DNA from: Firmicutes bacterium UBA7510
GTDB taxonomy: Bacteria; Bacillota; Clostridia; Tissierellales; Sedimentibacteraceae
DNA length: 51,250 nucleotides
Assembly (NCBI GenBank): GCA_002479485.1
Contig: DLNM01000051.1
Coordinates: 1-51,250 of the forward strand
Direction of reading: 5' to 3'
The first letter of the stretch is position 1; the number at the start of each line of letters is the position of its first letter. The notes under the pieces were generated by a model. The model made no database searches and was not told where the DNA came from. It worked only from the letters and a program-made list of their open reading frames with translations. Shown in pieces: positions 42,826 through 51,250 of this stretch. A program made the position numbers and the translations under genes.

Positions 42826-43118
42826 TTTGTGACTCCCTTATTTTTAGTATCTTTTAATTTACCTTTAATTTAGTTTACTATAATTATAAAAAACGTCAAG
42901 TTATAATATTTTTTTAAATTATAAGTTACGCAGCGTAGCTAAGACTGTGGTATAATATTTTAAAAGTATTATACTTATTATTGACTAAATTTTTATATTA
43001 AAGATATTACTAATAATATATAGTTAACTTTATATAATAATATAATCCTTATATTATTTAATATAAAAATTTGTGTTTAGCTTCTAAAATAACAAAATCA
43101 ATGATATGGGAGTATATT
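42826..43118. other. Intergenic region, activator leader and GT4 promoter
   Basis: About 290 bp. TTGACT (42981-42986) and TATTAC (43005-43010) with an 18-bp spacer form a possible plus-strand promoter. A hairpin GTATAATA/TATTATAC lies at 42950-42957/42967-42974, and a palindrome TACGC-A-GCGTA-like element is near 42927-42937. No gene seen. Confidence 0.4.
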
Positions 43119-44318
43119 ATGAAAATATTAAGTATCCTAGCACAAAAACCACATAGTACAGGAAGCGGAGTTTATCTAACAGAGCTTGTAAAAGCCTTTG
43201 ATAAATTAGACTGCGAACAAGTAGTTGTAGCAGGTATATATAAAGAGGATCAAGTTGAATTTCCACCTAATGTTAAGTTTTGCCCTGTTTTTTATAAAAC
43301 TGACGAACTTCCCTTTGCCATCCCTGGCATGACAGACCAAATGCCTTATGAAAGCACTGTATATAGCCAAATGACCGAAAAAATGATTAATAGCTTTAAG
43401 AATGTATTTCTTGCAAAGCTAAAAAATATAATAGATGATTTTAATCCAGATTTGATTCTTTGTCACCACTTATATTTACTAACAGCCTTAGTAAGAGAGA
43501 ATTTCCCTAATTATAGGATTGCTTGTGTATGTCATGGAACGGATATTAGACAAATTAAAAAAAATCAACTAGAAAATGAATATATAAAAGAGAATATAAG
43601 AAAATTAGATTTAATATTTGCACTACACGAAGAGCAAAGAGAGGATATAGCAATAACCTATGGAGTAGATAAATCTAACATCAAAGTTATAGGAAGTGGT
43701 TACAACAATAGTATATTCTATAACATGAAGCTAAATAAGAATACTAGCCACATTAACCTAATATACGCAGGAAAACTTAATCAGAAGAAAGGTGTAATGA
43801 ATCTAGTAAAATCACTAGAAAACTTACCATATGAAAGGGACAAGTTAACACTTAAGTTAGCAGGTGGTAATGGCGATAACGAAGAATACGACATGCTATT
43901 AGAACTTATAAGTAACTGCAAATATCCTGTTAAACTTCTAGGAAAGTTAAATCAACAAGAGCTAGCATATGAGTTTAACAGCCCTGATATATTTATACTT
44001 CCATCCTTTTTTGAAGGTCTGCCATTAGTATTGATTGAGGCTTTGGCTTGTGGATTAAAGGTTATATCAACAGACCTGCCAGGTATAAAGGATTGGATGG
44101 ATAAGAATGTACCAAACAACAACATAACATATATTACACTTCCAACACTTATTAACACAGACGAGCCTAGACTAGAAGAACTTCCTTTGTTTGAACAAAA
44201 TATAGCCAATGCTATAATAAGCTGTGTGAATAAAAGCTATGATAATACAATAAACTTAAATGATATATCATGGGATGGTGTTGGTAAAAGAATAATGAAT
44301 CTCATTACTTTAAATTAA
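43119..44318 (+). CDS. GT4-family glycosyltransferase
   Basis: 399 aa, two Rossmann-like halves (GT-B). N-terminal ILSILAQKPHSTGSGVYLTELVKAF; C-terminal donor site LIYAGKLNQKKGVMNLVKSL, FFEGLPLVLIEALACGLKVIST (the E-x7-E motif). Transfers an activated sugar to an unknown acceptor. I start at ATG 43119, which has GGGAG 6 nt upstream; the longer frame begins without an RBS. Probably cell-surface polysaccharide or glycolipid synthesis. Confidence 0.88.
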   Translation: MKILSILAQKPHSTGSGVYLTELVKAFDKLDCEQVVVAGIYKEDQVEFPPNVKFCPVFYKTDELPFAIPGMTDQMPYESTVYSQMTEKMINSFKNVFLAKLKNIIDDFNPDLILCHHLYLLTALVRENFPNYRIACVCHGTDIRQIKKNQLENEYIKENIRKLDLIFALHEEQREDIAITYGVDKSNIKVIGSGYNNSIFYNMKLNKNTSHINLIYAGKLNQKKGVMNLVKSLENLPYERDKLTLKLAGGNGDNEEYDMLLELISNCKYPVKLLGKLNQQELAYEFNSPDIFILPSFFEGLPLVLIEALACGLKVISTDLPGIKDWMDKNVPNNNITYITLPTLINTDEPRLEELPLFEQNIANAIISCVNKSYDNTINLNDISWDGVGKRIMNLITLN

Positions 44319-44461
44319 TTTTATTACTAAAGATTTAAATAGTAGCATATATTTTTTACATTTTTATACACATTACAAACACATTACATTTGCCAAACAA
44401 GGTTTAAATATTTATAAATTTTGTTATAATATAATTATGATTGTATTGAAAGGAGAGAATT

Positions 44462-45781
44462 ATGTTTAAAAAAAATATATGCTTATTTTTAATATTTATA
44501 ATAGCATTAAGTTCGTTTAAGGTATATGCCACATCTGATATGCCAAGTAGCTGGGCTGAAGAAGAAATTGCAAAATCTAAAAAATATAATTTAATTACTG
44601 ATAAGACAAACTCTCAATTTCAAAGCAATATCACAAGGGAAGTATTTTGTGAGCTTATCGTCAAATTATATGAATCATTGACAAAAGATTTTGAAGACAT
44701 ATCAGATAATCCATTCAACGATACAACAAACATAAAAGTACTAAAAGCTTATAATCTGGGTATAACAAACGGCATAAGCAGCACTGAATTTGGACCAAAT
44801 AGATATATAACAAGAGAAGAAGCAGCTACACTATTGTCTAGAGCTATATACCAAGCAAAACAAAAAAGTTACCTATATAATGAAAACAAAGGCGAATCAA
44901 TAGGATTTTGGGATCTAAGCGACATTTCTAATTGGGCAATTTTAGGCGTAAATGAAATGGCTAAAGAAGGCTATATAGAAGGTACAGATAGTGGTCATTT
45001 TTATCCTAAATATTATATTACAATAGAAGAATCATTAGCTTTAGTAGTAAGGGTTTATGAATCCTTAAGCTTAGAATATAAAATAACAAAAACAGGAGTT
45101 ATTCATGGTGGAGGACTAATTGAAGGATATGATAAAACCAACAGCCTTGAAGCTGTTCAAAAATCCATATCTGAAGGCGGGAGAATTTTAGAAATAGATT
45201 TTAATTTCACCAGAGACGGTGAGCTAGCTTGCATACATAAATGGATGAATTACTATGCTCCCGATTACATCGATGATTACGAGCCTTTAAGCTTATATAA
45301 GTTTAAAAAAGCAAAAATATTTAACAAATTTACCCCACTAGATTTAGATGATTTAATGAATATAATGGAAGAAAATGAAGGAACATACCTAGTTACTGAT
45401 ATTAAAGACGATAACATCGAAGCCCTAAAGCTAATATCCTCGAAATACCCACAAATGATTGACCGCATCATCCCCCAAGCCTACAGCAAAGCAGAAGTCC
45501 CAATTATTAAAGAGCTAGGATATAAAAATATAATTCTAACATTTTATAATATGCCATATACCGAAGTTATGCAAACATCTGCTTTAGTTGATTTTGCGAA
45601 GGAAAACAATTTATTTGCTTTCACATTTTCATATGAGCTAGCTAATGAAAGATTTATAAATGAACTAAAAAAATCTAACATTCTATTACTAACACACACT
45701 ATCAGCACCCTAGAAGAGCAAGAAATATATCGAGGCTTAGGTGTAAATGGATTTTATACGGATAGTGTGGTTATGAATTAA
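44462..45781 (+). CDS. SLH-anchored glycerophosphodiester phosphodiesterase-like protein
   Basis: 439 aa. Signal peptide ends about residue 23 (VYA). Three SLH-type repeats cover about 25-205 (WAEEEIAKSKKYNLI; YITREEAATLLSRA; YITIEESLALVVRV), which in other surface proteins bind pyruvylated cell-wall polymer. Residues about 213-439 form a GDPD-type barrel: H215 (HGGG in place of HRGG), E244 and D246 (EID metal ligands), H259 (HK instead of HD). Active-site acids are kept but two flanking residues differ, so phosphodiesterase activity is likely but not certain. RBS GGAGAG precedes the ATG. Confidence 0.85.
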   Translation: MFKKNICLFLIFIIALSSFKVYATSDMPSSWAEEEIAKSKKYNLITDKTNSQFQSNITREVFCELIVKLYESLTKDFEDISDNPFNDTTNIKVLKAYNLGITNGISSTEFGPNRYITREEAATLLSRAIYQAKQKSYLYNENKGESIGFWDLSDISNWAILGVNEMAKEGYIEGTDSGHFYPKYYITIEESLALVVRVYESLSLEYKITKTGVIHGGGLIEGYDKTNSLEAVQKSISEGGRILEIDFNFTRDGELACIHKWMNYYAPDYIDDYEPLSLYKFKKAKIFNKFTPLDLDDLMNIMEENEGTYLVTDIKDDNIEALKLISSKYPQMIDRIIPQAYSKAEVPIIKELGYKNIILTFYNMPYTEVMQTSALVDFAKENNLFAFTFSYELANERFINELKKSNILLLTHTISTLEEQEIYRGLGVNGFYTDSVVMN

Positions 45782-45813
45782 TATAATTATTATAATATGA
45801 TATACAATCTAAA

Positions 45814-45852
45814 AAGCTGTTGCTGACTAGTATTTTAGTAATGCAACAGCTT
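45814..45852. terminator. Convergent terminator between GDPD and VanZ genes
   Basis: 10-bp arms AAGCTGTTGC/GCAACAGCTT (45814-45823/45843-45852) with A-rich and T-rich flanks, so it works both ways. Confidence 0.75.
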
Positions 45853-45855
45853 AAT

Positions 45856-46299
45856 TTATTTAATAATGAATTTTGTCATTAATATACCAGTGATAGAACC
45901 TGCAGTATCAATAATTACATCAAACACTCTAGACCCCCTACCTGGAACGAACGCTTGATGAACCTCATCAGTTATAGCATATAATGCACATAATAATATA
46001 CACCATAGTACTTTATTGTTTCTAGGTATATTATTTTTACTAGAGGCCACATACATAAGTATACCAAGTATCATATATTCAGTAAAATGTGCAAGTTTTC
46101 TAATCAAATAGTCAAACTTCTCTTCATCTATATCAATTTTTATAATGCTTTCAAGTTTTTCAACTATAGGTTTACTAATACCTTCGCTTAATTGACTTGA
46201 CTCGTTTACAGGTTGGTGTGAGAAGTAGAATATAATTATCATCCAAAGGATAAGTGGGATGAAAAATAATTTGTTCAATTTATTTATTTTTGGATACAT
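45856..46299 (-). CDS. VanZ-family membrane protein
   Basis: 147 aa, about four membrane helices. FSHQP, RKLAHFTEY and the C-terminal DEVHQAFVPGRGSRVFDVIIDT are VanZ signatures. Some family members give teicoplanin resistance; most have no known role. It follows murJ by 4 bp and likely belongs to the same envelope operon. Confidence 0.88.
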   Translation of the reverse strand: MYPKINKLNKLFFIPLILWMIIIFYFSHQPVNESSQLSEGISKPIVEKLESIIKIDIDEEKFDYLIRKLAHFTEYMILGILMYVASSKNNIPRNNKVLWCILLCALYAITDEVHQAFVPGRGSRVFDVIIDTAGSITGILMTKFIIK

Positions 46300-46303
46300 G
46301 ATA

Positions 46304-47851
46304 TCATCCTCTTATTACTAATTTAGAAACTACTTTTTTAATTATATCAGTAAAAAAATCCATTTCTTTAACTTTTAATATAATCATCAATATAAAATAT
46401 ATTATACCACCTATACCTGCTGATAAAAGAATTGATAATAATATGCTTAATTTCCCACCACCTAAGATCTCTGATAACCAATTGAAGCCAAAGTACACAG
46501 CTATACCCATCACTGCAGTTGAAACACACGATTTTACAAATAAAATCATAGTATTCTTAAGCCCTAAAGCACCTAATTTCTTTCTTAAAACTATAAAAAA
46601 TATAGGTATAGTTATAATAGCTGATAGACTCGTGCCAAGAGCAAGTCCAGTATGGCCCATTGGTTTGATTAGGATGATATTAAATATAAAGTCAAGTGCT
46701 AAAGCTAAAACAGATATAAATAATGTTGATTTAGTTTCCTTCATAGAGTAAAAAACTTTAATTATTACATCTCTCAGAGCCACTGCTAAAAGACCTACAC
46801 TATACATTATAAATGCAGACGCAGTCATCATAGCTGATGCACTGCCAAATTCACCACGCTCAAATACAAAAGAAATGGCTGGTTGTGCCAAGATAATAGC
46901 CCCTATAGTAATAGGAACAAATAGAATTATTGTAATATTAGAACCCTTAGAGAATATATCCTTAAGCTTCTTCATATTCCCTTCAGCAGTAGCCTGCGAA
47001 AGCATAGGATATATCATAGTGGTAATAGCGACGCTAAATATTGAAAGTATAAAGCCATACATTATAGCTCCATAATTCAAGGCTGAGATACTTCCTTCTA
47101 CAAGCCCAGATGCAAAAGATTTATCTATAAAAGCACTTATTTGATTAATCATACTGCTTATAAAGATTGGTATAACTATAATAAATGCATGTTTTATCTC
47201 TGGTGTAAAAGCTAATTTAGGATTTAATCTATATCTGTTTTTATAAGAAAAAATATATACTATTATAAAATGAACTATATTCGATATTAAAAAGCCATAA
47301 ATTAATAACAACTTATTAAATATCCCTGCAGCAATAATCATCAAAAGTTGTGTACTACTGATTACTAAAGTAGCAATGCTTGATTGAATAAAACCATCAT
47401 TGCAGTTTAGATATGCTGTAAGTATCTGAATTGGCGCTACAAATAAAATTGTCCATATTGATATATTTAAATAGTATGATGTAAGTTCAAATACCTCACC
47501 CTCAAATCCATAAGCTGTAATTGACACTATCTGCCTATTAAATATTAAAGCTATAAAAATACATACCATTGCCACAATAAAAACCAAGGTTATGATATTA
47601 TTAGTAAATTGCTTTGATTTCTCTATCCCATGCTTTTCTCTTATATCTGTATATATAGGAGTAAAAGATACCGACAAAGATGTAAGCCACCCAAAAAGTA
47701 TACTTGGTATGCTACTCGCCATCAAATATGCATCAACTACAAAAGAGGTACCAAAAAAATAGGCTTGAACTATTTCACGCCCAAACCCGAATAGTTTGCA
47801 TATTAGTGATATAATTGTTATAATTAGCGCTGTTTTTTTTAATGAAGACAT
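46304..47851 (-). CDS. murJ: Lipid II flippase MurJ (MviN)
   Basis: 515 aa, about 14 membrane helices. N-terminal KTALIITIISLICKLFGFGREIVQAYFFG is the MurJ start; the middle has SFTPIYTDIREKHG. It moves lipid-linked peptidoglycan or polysaccharide precursors across the membrane. Being in a polysaccharide gene cluster, it may flip a surface-polymer lipid carrier rather than lipid II. The RBS is weak (AAAGAGAT). Confidence 0.88.
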   Translation of the reverse strand: MSSLKKTALIITIISLICKLFGFGREIVQAYFFGTSFVVDAYLMASSIPSILFGWLTSLSVSFTPIYTDIREKHGIEKSKQFTNNIITLVFIVAMVCIFIALIFNRQIVSITAYGFEGEVFELTSYYLNISIWTILFVAPIQILTAYLNCNDGFIQSSIATLVISSTQLLMIIAAGIFNKLLLIYGFLISNIVHFIIVYIFSYKNRYRLNPKLAFTPEIKHAFIIVIPIFISSMINQISAFIDKSFASGLVEGSISALNYGAIMYGFILSIFSVAITTMIYPMLSQATAEGNMKKLKDIFSKGSNITIILFVPITIGAIILAQPAISFVFERGEFGSASAMMTASAFIMYSVGLLAVALRDVIIKVFYSMKETKSTLFISVLALALDFIFNIILIKPMGHTGLALGTSLSAIITIPIFFIVLRKKLGALGLKNTMILFVKSCVSTAVMGIAVYFGFNWLSEILGGGKLSILLSILLSAGIGGIIYFILMIILKVKEMDFFTDIIKKVVSKLVIRG

Positions 47852-47947
47852 ATTTATATCTCTTTCTTTAATATTATTTATAAACTTCTTATTTTAGATT
47901 TTAATAATTTATTTTAATCAAATAACAAATATCAAACTATATTTTAG

Positions 47948-49087
47948 TTATATAAATATATTATTGCTTGATTTAATATTCTCTGATACATTCATATGTG
48001 CAATATTACTATCAGAAATGTCATCGTAAGTTTTTCCGTTTACAATTCGTAACTTTGTCATAAGAATATTTCTTATAAATATAATTGCTCTTTTTATCGT
48101 GATTTGTATACAATGTAAAATCGTTTTTATTTTAATACTATTATTCAAATATGGTTTAGCCATGTCTTTATATATTCTATTGAAACACATAAAGCATGCA
48201 TAATGATATGCAAAATTAAATTTCTCTATCATTTTATCTTTTTTCATTGCACGTAGCGCCTTTATTGCAGATTCTGCATAAATAGTACTTCCAGTCCATA
48301 TTTTAGGAATACCTTTCTCCCAATTTTCAACTGTATCTTTAGGTAAAAAATTCATATCTTCAAGTTTTCCATTATGTTTATGACGTGCACCTTGTCCACC
48401 CGCACTTTTTAAACTTTGCCCGCTTATTATTATTGGCAAATCAATATATACATGTTTTTTAACACTAAAACATAGTGCTATTGCATTTGCCATATCAGGA
48501 CTAGGTCCTGGAAAATATGAATTCGCAATTTTAAAAACTTCCTCCAAACAATGTCTTCTAACAATACCGTGATATAGTTTAGGTAACTTCCCTAAACTAT
48601 ATGCGCCTGTCATCAAACATTTGTTTAACTCATTATTTACATCTACTTTTTCAATTATATTTTTGAAATCAGGTATAATCAAGTTAGGAAATTTATGAAT
48701 AGCGAACTCCATACCAGGCCAAAAATACATAGCAACATTAAAAATTGCAGAATCAATTCTTTCTTTTTTCATATATTGAACACAATCAATTATTTGATAT
48801 GAAAAACTATCATCATCTCCAATAAAACAAACATATTCTCCATTAGAATGCTTAACAGCAAGATTAGAATTGTCAACCACAGATAATTGTTCATTCGAGT
48901 AGAAATATTTAATATTATCATTTTTATAAGTATTTAGTGCTTTTAAAAATTCTGAATTATCGTCTGAATTATCTTGAATTATCAATTCTAATTCTTTTGA
49001 CTCTATTTTAGATACTGTTTCAACTATGTATTTTAATGTTCCATACCTATTTTTGGTAGGAACAATTATACTCAACAATTTTTGCAT
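47948..49087 (-). CDS. GT2-family glycosyltransferase
   Basis: 379 aa. LLSIIVPTKNRYGTLKYIVETV and the DDDS motif within GEYVCFIGDDDSF are the GT-A nucleotide-sugar site. The C-terminal third is basic and helical, with a membrane-contact look (TIKRAIIFIRNILMTK). Acceptor unknown; genomic context points to surface polysaccharide. The next gene upstream ends 3 bp away. Confidence 0.87.
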   Translation of the reverse strand: MQKLLSIIVPTKNRYGTLKYIVETVSKIESKELELIIQDNSDDNSEFLKALNTYKNDNIKYFYSNEQLSVVDNSNLAVKHSNGEYVCFIGDDDSFSYQIIDCVQYMKKERIDSAIFNVAMYFWPGMEFAIHKFPNLIIPDFKNIIEKVDVNNELNKCLMTGAYSLGKLPKLYHGIVRRHCLEEVFKIANSYFPGPSPDMANAIALCFSVKKHVYIDLPIIISGQSLKSAGGQGARHKHNGKLEDMNFLPKDTVENWEKGIPKIWTGSTIYAESAIKALRAMKKDKMIEKFNFAYHYACFMCFNRIYKDMAKPYLNNSIKIKTILHCIQITIKRAIIFIRNILMTKLRIVNGKTYDDISDSNIAHMNVSENIKSSNNIFI

Positions 49088-49090
49088 ATA

Positions 49091-49990
49091 CTAACCTCTA
49101 ATTTTCTCTTTTGCAGGAACTCCATATGCAAGAGAATTTTTTTTTACATCACGAGTCACTGCGGACATTATGCCTATAAGTGCATTTTCACCCACAGTTA
49201 CCCTGTTCAATATTGACGAATTTACACCTATCCATGCATTATTTTCAATTATGGCAGATCCACATAAAATACATCCTGCAGTAATGACTGAATTATCACC
49301 AATAATGGAATTATGTCCTATACAAACTAAATTATCTATTTTTACATATTTCCCTATGTATGTGTTTCCCTCAAAAAGGCTATTTTCTATAACTCCACAT
49401 TCTGCAATATTTACATTGTTTCTGATTAATACACCTCCTACATGCCTAATCAGATAGTAATTGCCATCCAAAAATTTAATTGGCTGGAATCCTTCTCCTC
49501 CAATAACATTATTGCATCCTATGGTCACATTATTTTCAATTACAGTACCTTTTTTAATAACTGTATTCGCTCCTATTATAACATTATCTCCAATTATTAC
49601 TCCTTCTTCAATAACAGCACTACTATGTATATATGAATTTTGTCCAATTTTAGAACTAAAGCTGTATTTATGATAAAAGTTAGTATCATCGTAAAGTTTT
49701 TTATGTAAATTATAAAATTCAACTTCTGGATTATTTGTAATAAAAAAAGCTGTTTGACTATTAAATAAATGCTTATTCTCTTCATACATATCTAAGGAAA
49801 GAAATATTGCTTTAACACTCTTATTATTAACTGCATGACTTATATAGCTTTTAGAAGTAACATAAGTTATAATGGAATCATAAATTGTCACTCTATTACA
49901 CAAATTCAATCCATTTATTATAGCATCAGGTCCTTCAAATTTTAAATCAATTAATTTTGATATTTCACTTAATTTAATTTGTCTTTCCAT
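49091..49990 (-). CDS. LpxD-like hexapeptide acyltransferase
   Basis: About 299 aa. N-terminal LpxD-like domain (LSEISKLIDLKFEG...), then a left-handed beta-helix of hexapeptide repeats (IEEGVIIGDNVIIGANTVIK onward, about residues 125-290). Histidine in LVCIGHNSII matches the catalytic His position of LpxD relatives. In a Gram-positive it would N-acylate a nucleotide sugar, not build lipid A. ATG 49990 is set by GGGAG 6 nt upstream. The frame overlaps the DegT stop by 17 nt. Confidence 0.85.
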   Translation of the reverse strand: MERQIKLSEISKLIDLKFEGPDAIINGLNLCNRVTIYDSIITYVTSKSYISHAVNNKSVKAIFLSLDMYEENKHLFNSQTAFFITNNPEVEFYNLHKKLYDDTNFYHKYSFSSKIGQNSYIHSSAVIEEGVIIGDNVIIGANTVIKKGTVIENNVTIGCNNVIGGEGFQPIKFLDGNYYLIRHVGGVLIRNNVNIAECGVIENSLFEGNTYIGKYVKIDNLVCIGHNSIIGDNSVITAGCILCGSAIIENNAWIGVNSSILNRVTVGENALIGIMSAVTRDVKKNSLAYGVPAKEKIRG

Positions 49991-51044
49991 CATTATCTCC
50001 CATCCACCAGCCACTCGGTATAGCTAAAAATTTTTTAGAAAATTCTTGTACTCCTGGTAAGTAAGCTTTTTCTTTAAAAATACTATAGATATTATTATTA
50101 ATATGCACACTCGATGAATAAAAACCGTGTTCTCTAAATCTTAATAAAGTTTCCATTTTATTTTCAGATAATAATCCATAAACCCAATAGTTAGGATTTG
50201 TATCTTTTCTGCTAATTGATCTGTTTTTAGAATTATTACAAAATACCTTATCCCAAGAATATGCATTAGCTCTTTGTTTTAGTAACAATTCATTAACTAT
50301 TTCCATTTGCTTTATCCCTATATACGCATTTACATTACTCATCGTTGCATTATACCCAATTGTTGTAATATCACAATACGGATTTATTTCTCCATTTTCA
50401 TCCCTAAAATTACTTCTATCTATTCCATTATCTCTAATTATTTTGCTTTTTTTATATAGTACTTTATTATTAAATACAACTGCTCCACCTTCAATTGTAT
50501 TAGGTATTCTAACAGCATTAAACGAAAATACAGTTACATCAGTTTTAACATTACCAATACGTTTGCCTTTGTACTCACTGCCAAATGCCTCAATACAATC
50601 ATCAATTACAGGTATTCCGAATTGCTTTGCTATACTATTTACTTCATCAATATATCCAACATATCCACAAAAGTGATTATGTATAATAGCTTTAGTATCT
50701 TTTGTAATACGACTTTTAACACTTTCCGGAGATACAGTACCATAATTAGGATCAACATCAAGCCATCTAACTTTAAGTCCTAAAGAAACTAACGGTTGTA
50801 AAGATACTAAACAGGCCATAGGCGAAACTAAAACTTCATCACCATATCCTATACCTAAAGAAGCTAGTGCAATATTTAGTGCATTACTATAAGAATTAGT
50901 TACTATCAAATTATCATTTCCAATAAATTGCTTTAATATATTTTCAAATTCAATTCCATGTTTTCCAAATGCTAAATCACCACTATTAATTATAGAATTT
51001 AATTCAGGTAATTTGGGCATGTATGGTTTATATAACGGTATCAT
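49974..51044 (-). CDS. DegT/DnrJ/EryC1-family protein with Lys-to-Arg at the PLP site
   Basis: 356 aa, sugar aminotransferase-like fold-type I enzyme. Family marks: FGKHGIEFENIL, DEVLVSPMACLVS, PVIDDCIEAFGSEYKGK (Asp for the pyridine nitrogen). The usual lysine of the SF...K motif aligns with R179 in TVFSFNAVRIPNTIEGG, codon AGA. Without lysine no internal aldimine with PLP can form. It may be a non-transaminating relative (His-type analogues exist in sugar dehydratases) or an inactive homologue. It overlaps the upstream acyltransferase gene by 17 nt, so it is expressed as part of the cluster. Confidence 0.83.
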   Translation of the reverse strand: MIPLYKPYMPKLPELNSIINSGDLAFGKHGIEFENILKQFIGNDNLIVTNSYSNALNIALASLGIGYGDEVLVSPMACLVSLQPLVSLGLKVRWLDVDPNYGTVSPESVKSRITKDTKAIIHNHFCGYVGYIDEVNSIAKQFGIPVIDDCIEAFGSEYKGKRIGNVKTDVTVFSFNAVRIPNTIEGGAVVFNNKVLYKKSKIIRDNGIDRSNFRDENGEINPYCDITTIGYNATMSNVNAYIGIKQMEIVNELLLKQRANAYSWDKVFCNNSKNRSISRKDTNPNYWVYGLLSENKMETLLRFREHGFYSSSVHINNNIYSIFKEKAYLPGVQEFSKKFLAIPSGWWMGDNDGKTN

Positions 51045-51250
51045 TATTTTTTTTTCTCCTTAATTTTAATTCCTTATACTTATGTTCTAATTTTCTATAC
51101 ACAAAAGTTAATATAAAAGTAAGAATTATACCTAATAAAAAGATCAAAACCTTATTATCTATAAATTTTTTTAGAAAAACAATAACAGGATAATGAAATA
51201 TATATAATGTAAATGACATATTTCCAATAAATATACACATTTTATTTTCA
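51028..51250 (-). CDS. Acyltransferase-3 (OafA/YrhL-type), C-terminal fragment at window edge
   Basis: The last roughly 74 codons of a larger gene that continues past the right edge. Membrane segments NMSFTLYIFHYPVIVFLKKF and VLIFLLGIILTFILTFVY, followed by a basic tail, match the end of acyltransferase-3 O-acetylases. The stop overlaps the DegT start by 17 nt. It probably O-acetylates a surface polysaccharide. Confidence 0.7.
   Translation of the reverse strand, partial: ENKMCIFIGNMSFTLYIFHYPVIVFLKKFIDNKVLIFLLGIILTFILTFVYRKLEHKYKELKLRRKKNNDTVI

Noticed and set aside
1..51250. CRISPR array, tRNA or rRNA genes, prophage
   Set aside because: No spaced direct repeats, tRNA-like cloverleaf or rRNA signature and no phage structural genes were noticed.

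Overview
The window is AT-rich, densely packed bacterial chromosome. It has intrinsic terminators with U-tracts, strong GGAGG ribosome-binding sites, frequent TTG/GTG starts and near-consensus sigma-A promoters. Gene content (RqcP, a GTP-type PEP carboxykinase, FolT behind a THF riboswitch, a DUF1385-prmC pair, an Opp operon, TldD/PmbA, SLH domains, MurJ, a PrpR-type sigma-54 activator) points to a low-GC anaerobic Firmicute of class Clostridia. A Peptostreptococcaceae-like host is my inference only. I saw no rRNA, tRNA, CRISPR array, prophage or intact insertion sequence.

Left part (1-17.3 kb): prfA-rqcP at the left edge and DUF1385-prmC at about 15.4-17.2 kb are same-strand translation genes. 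In many clostridia I recall DUF1385, prmC and prfA as direct neighbours. Here 13.9 kb of accessory genes lies between prmC and prfA: a decayed ABC-transporter fragment; a four-gene SPFH/zinc-ribbon/winged-helix membrane operon; an HExxH metallopeptidase-like protein with a TTG-started HTH regulator; two tandem GNATs; a TetR/hydrolase pair with a well-formed operator-promoter; a C39-like peptidase; three regulators with GyrI-like drug-sensing domains; xpt; and a coiled-coil zinc-ribbon protein.

Middle part (17.5-34.9 kb): pckG stands alone on the plus strand. An eight-gene minus-strand unit (oppA-oppB-oppC-oppD-oppF, a lipoprotein serine hydrolase, tldD, pmbA) starts at a consensus sigma-A promoter and couples peptide uptake to peptide processing. 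An RpiR/SIS regulator is encoded upstream. folT follows, with a recognisable THF riboswitch, then a nitroreductase, DegV, a kinase-fold protein and a degenerate GGDEF protein.

Right part (34.9-51.25 kb): a 685-bp intergenic region carries a cluster of DnaA boxes next to very AT-rich DNA. After it come a CoA-disulfide reductase-like flavoprotein, an Ldh2-family dehydrogenase, a dicarboxylate symporter with a threonine aldolase-like enzyme behind a sigma-54 promoter, and the PrpR-type activator that probably drives it. The last 8 kb is cell-envelope biology: a GT4 glycosyltransferase, an SLH-anchored GDPD-like enzyme, VanZ, MurJ, GT2, a LpxD-like acyltransferase, a DegT-family protein whose PLP lysine is replaced by arginine, and the end of an acyltransferase-3 gene cut by the window edge.

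Most interesting for follow-up: the SPFH/zinc-ribbon operon, the DnaA-box cluster away from dnaA, the opp-hydrolase-tldD/pmbA operon, the accessory block splitting prmC from prfA, the Lys-to-Arg DegT protein, and a possible 31-codon ORF translationally coupled to rqcP.
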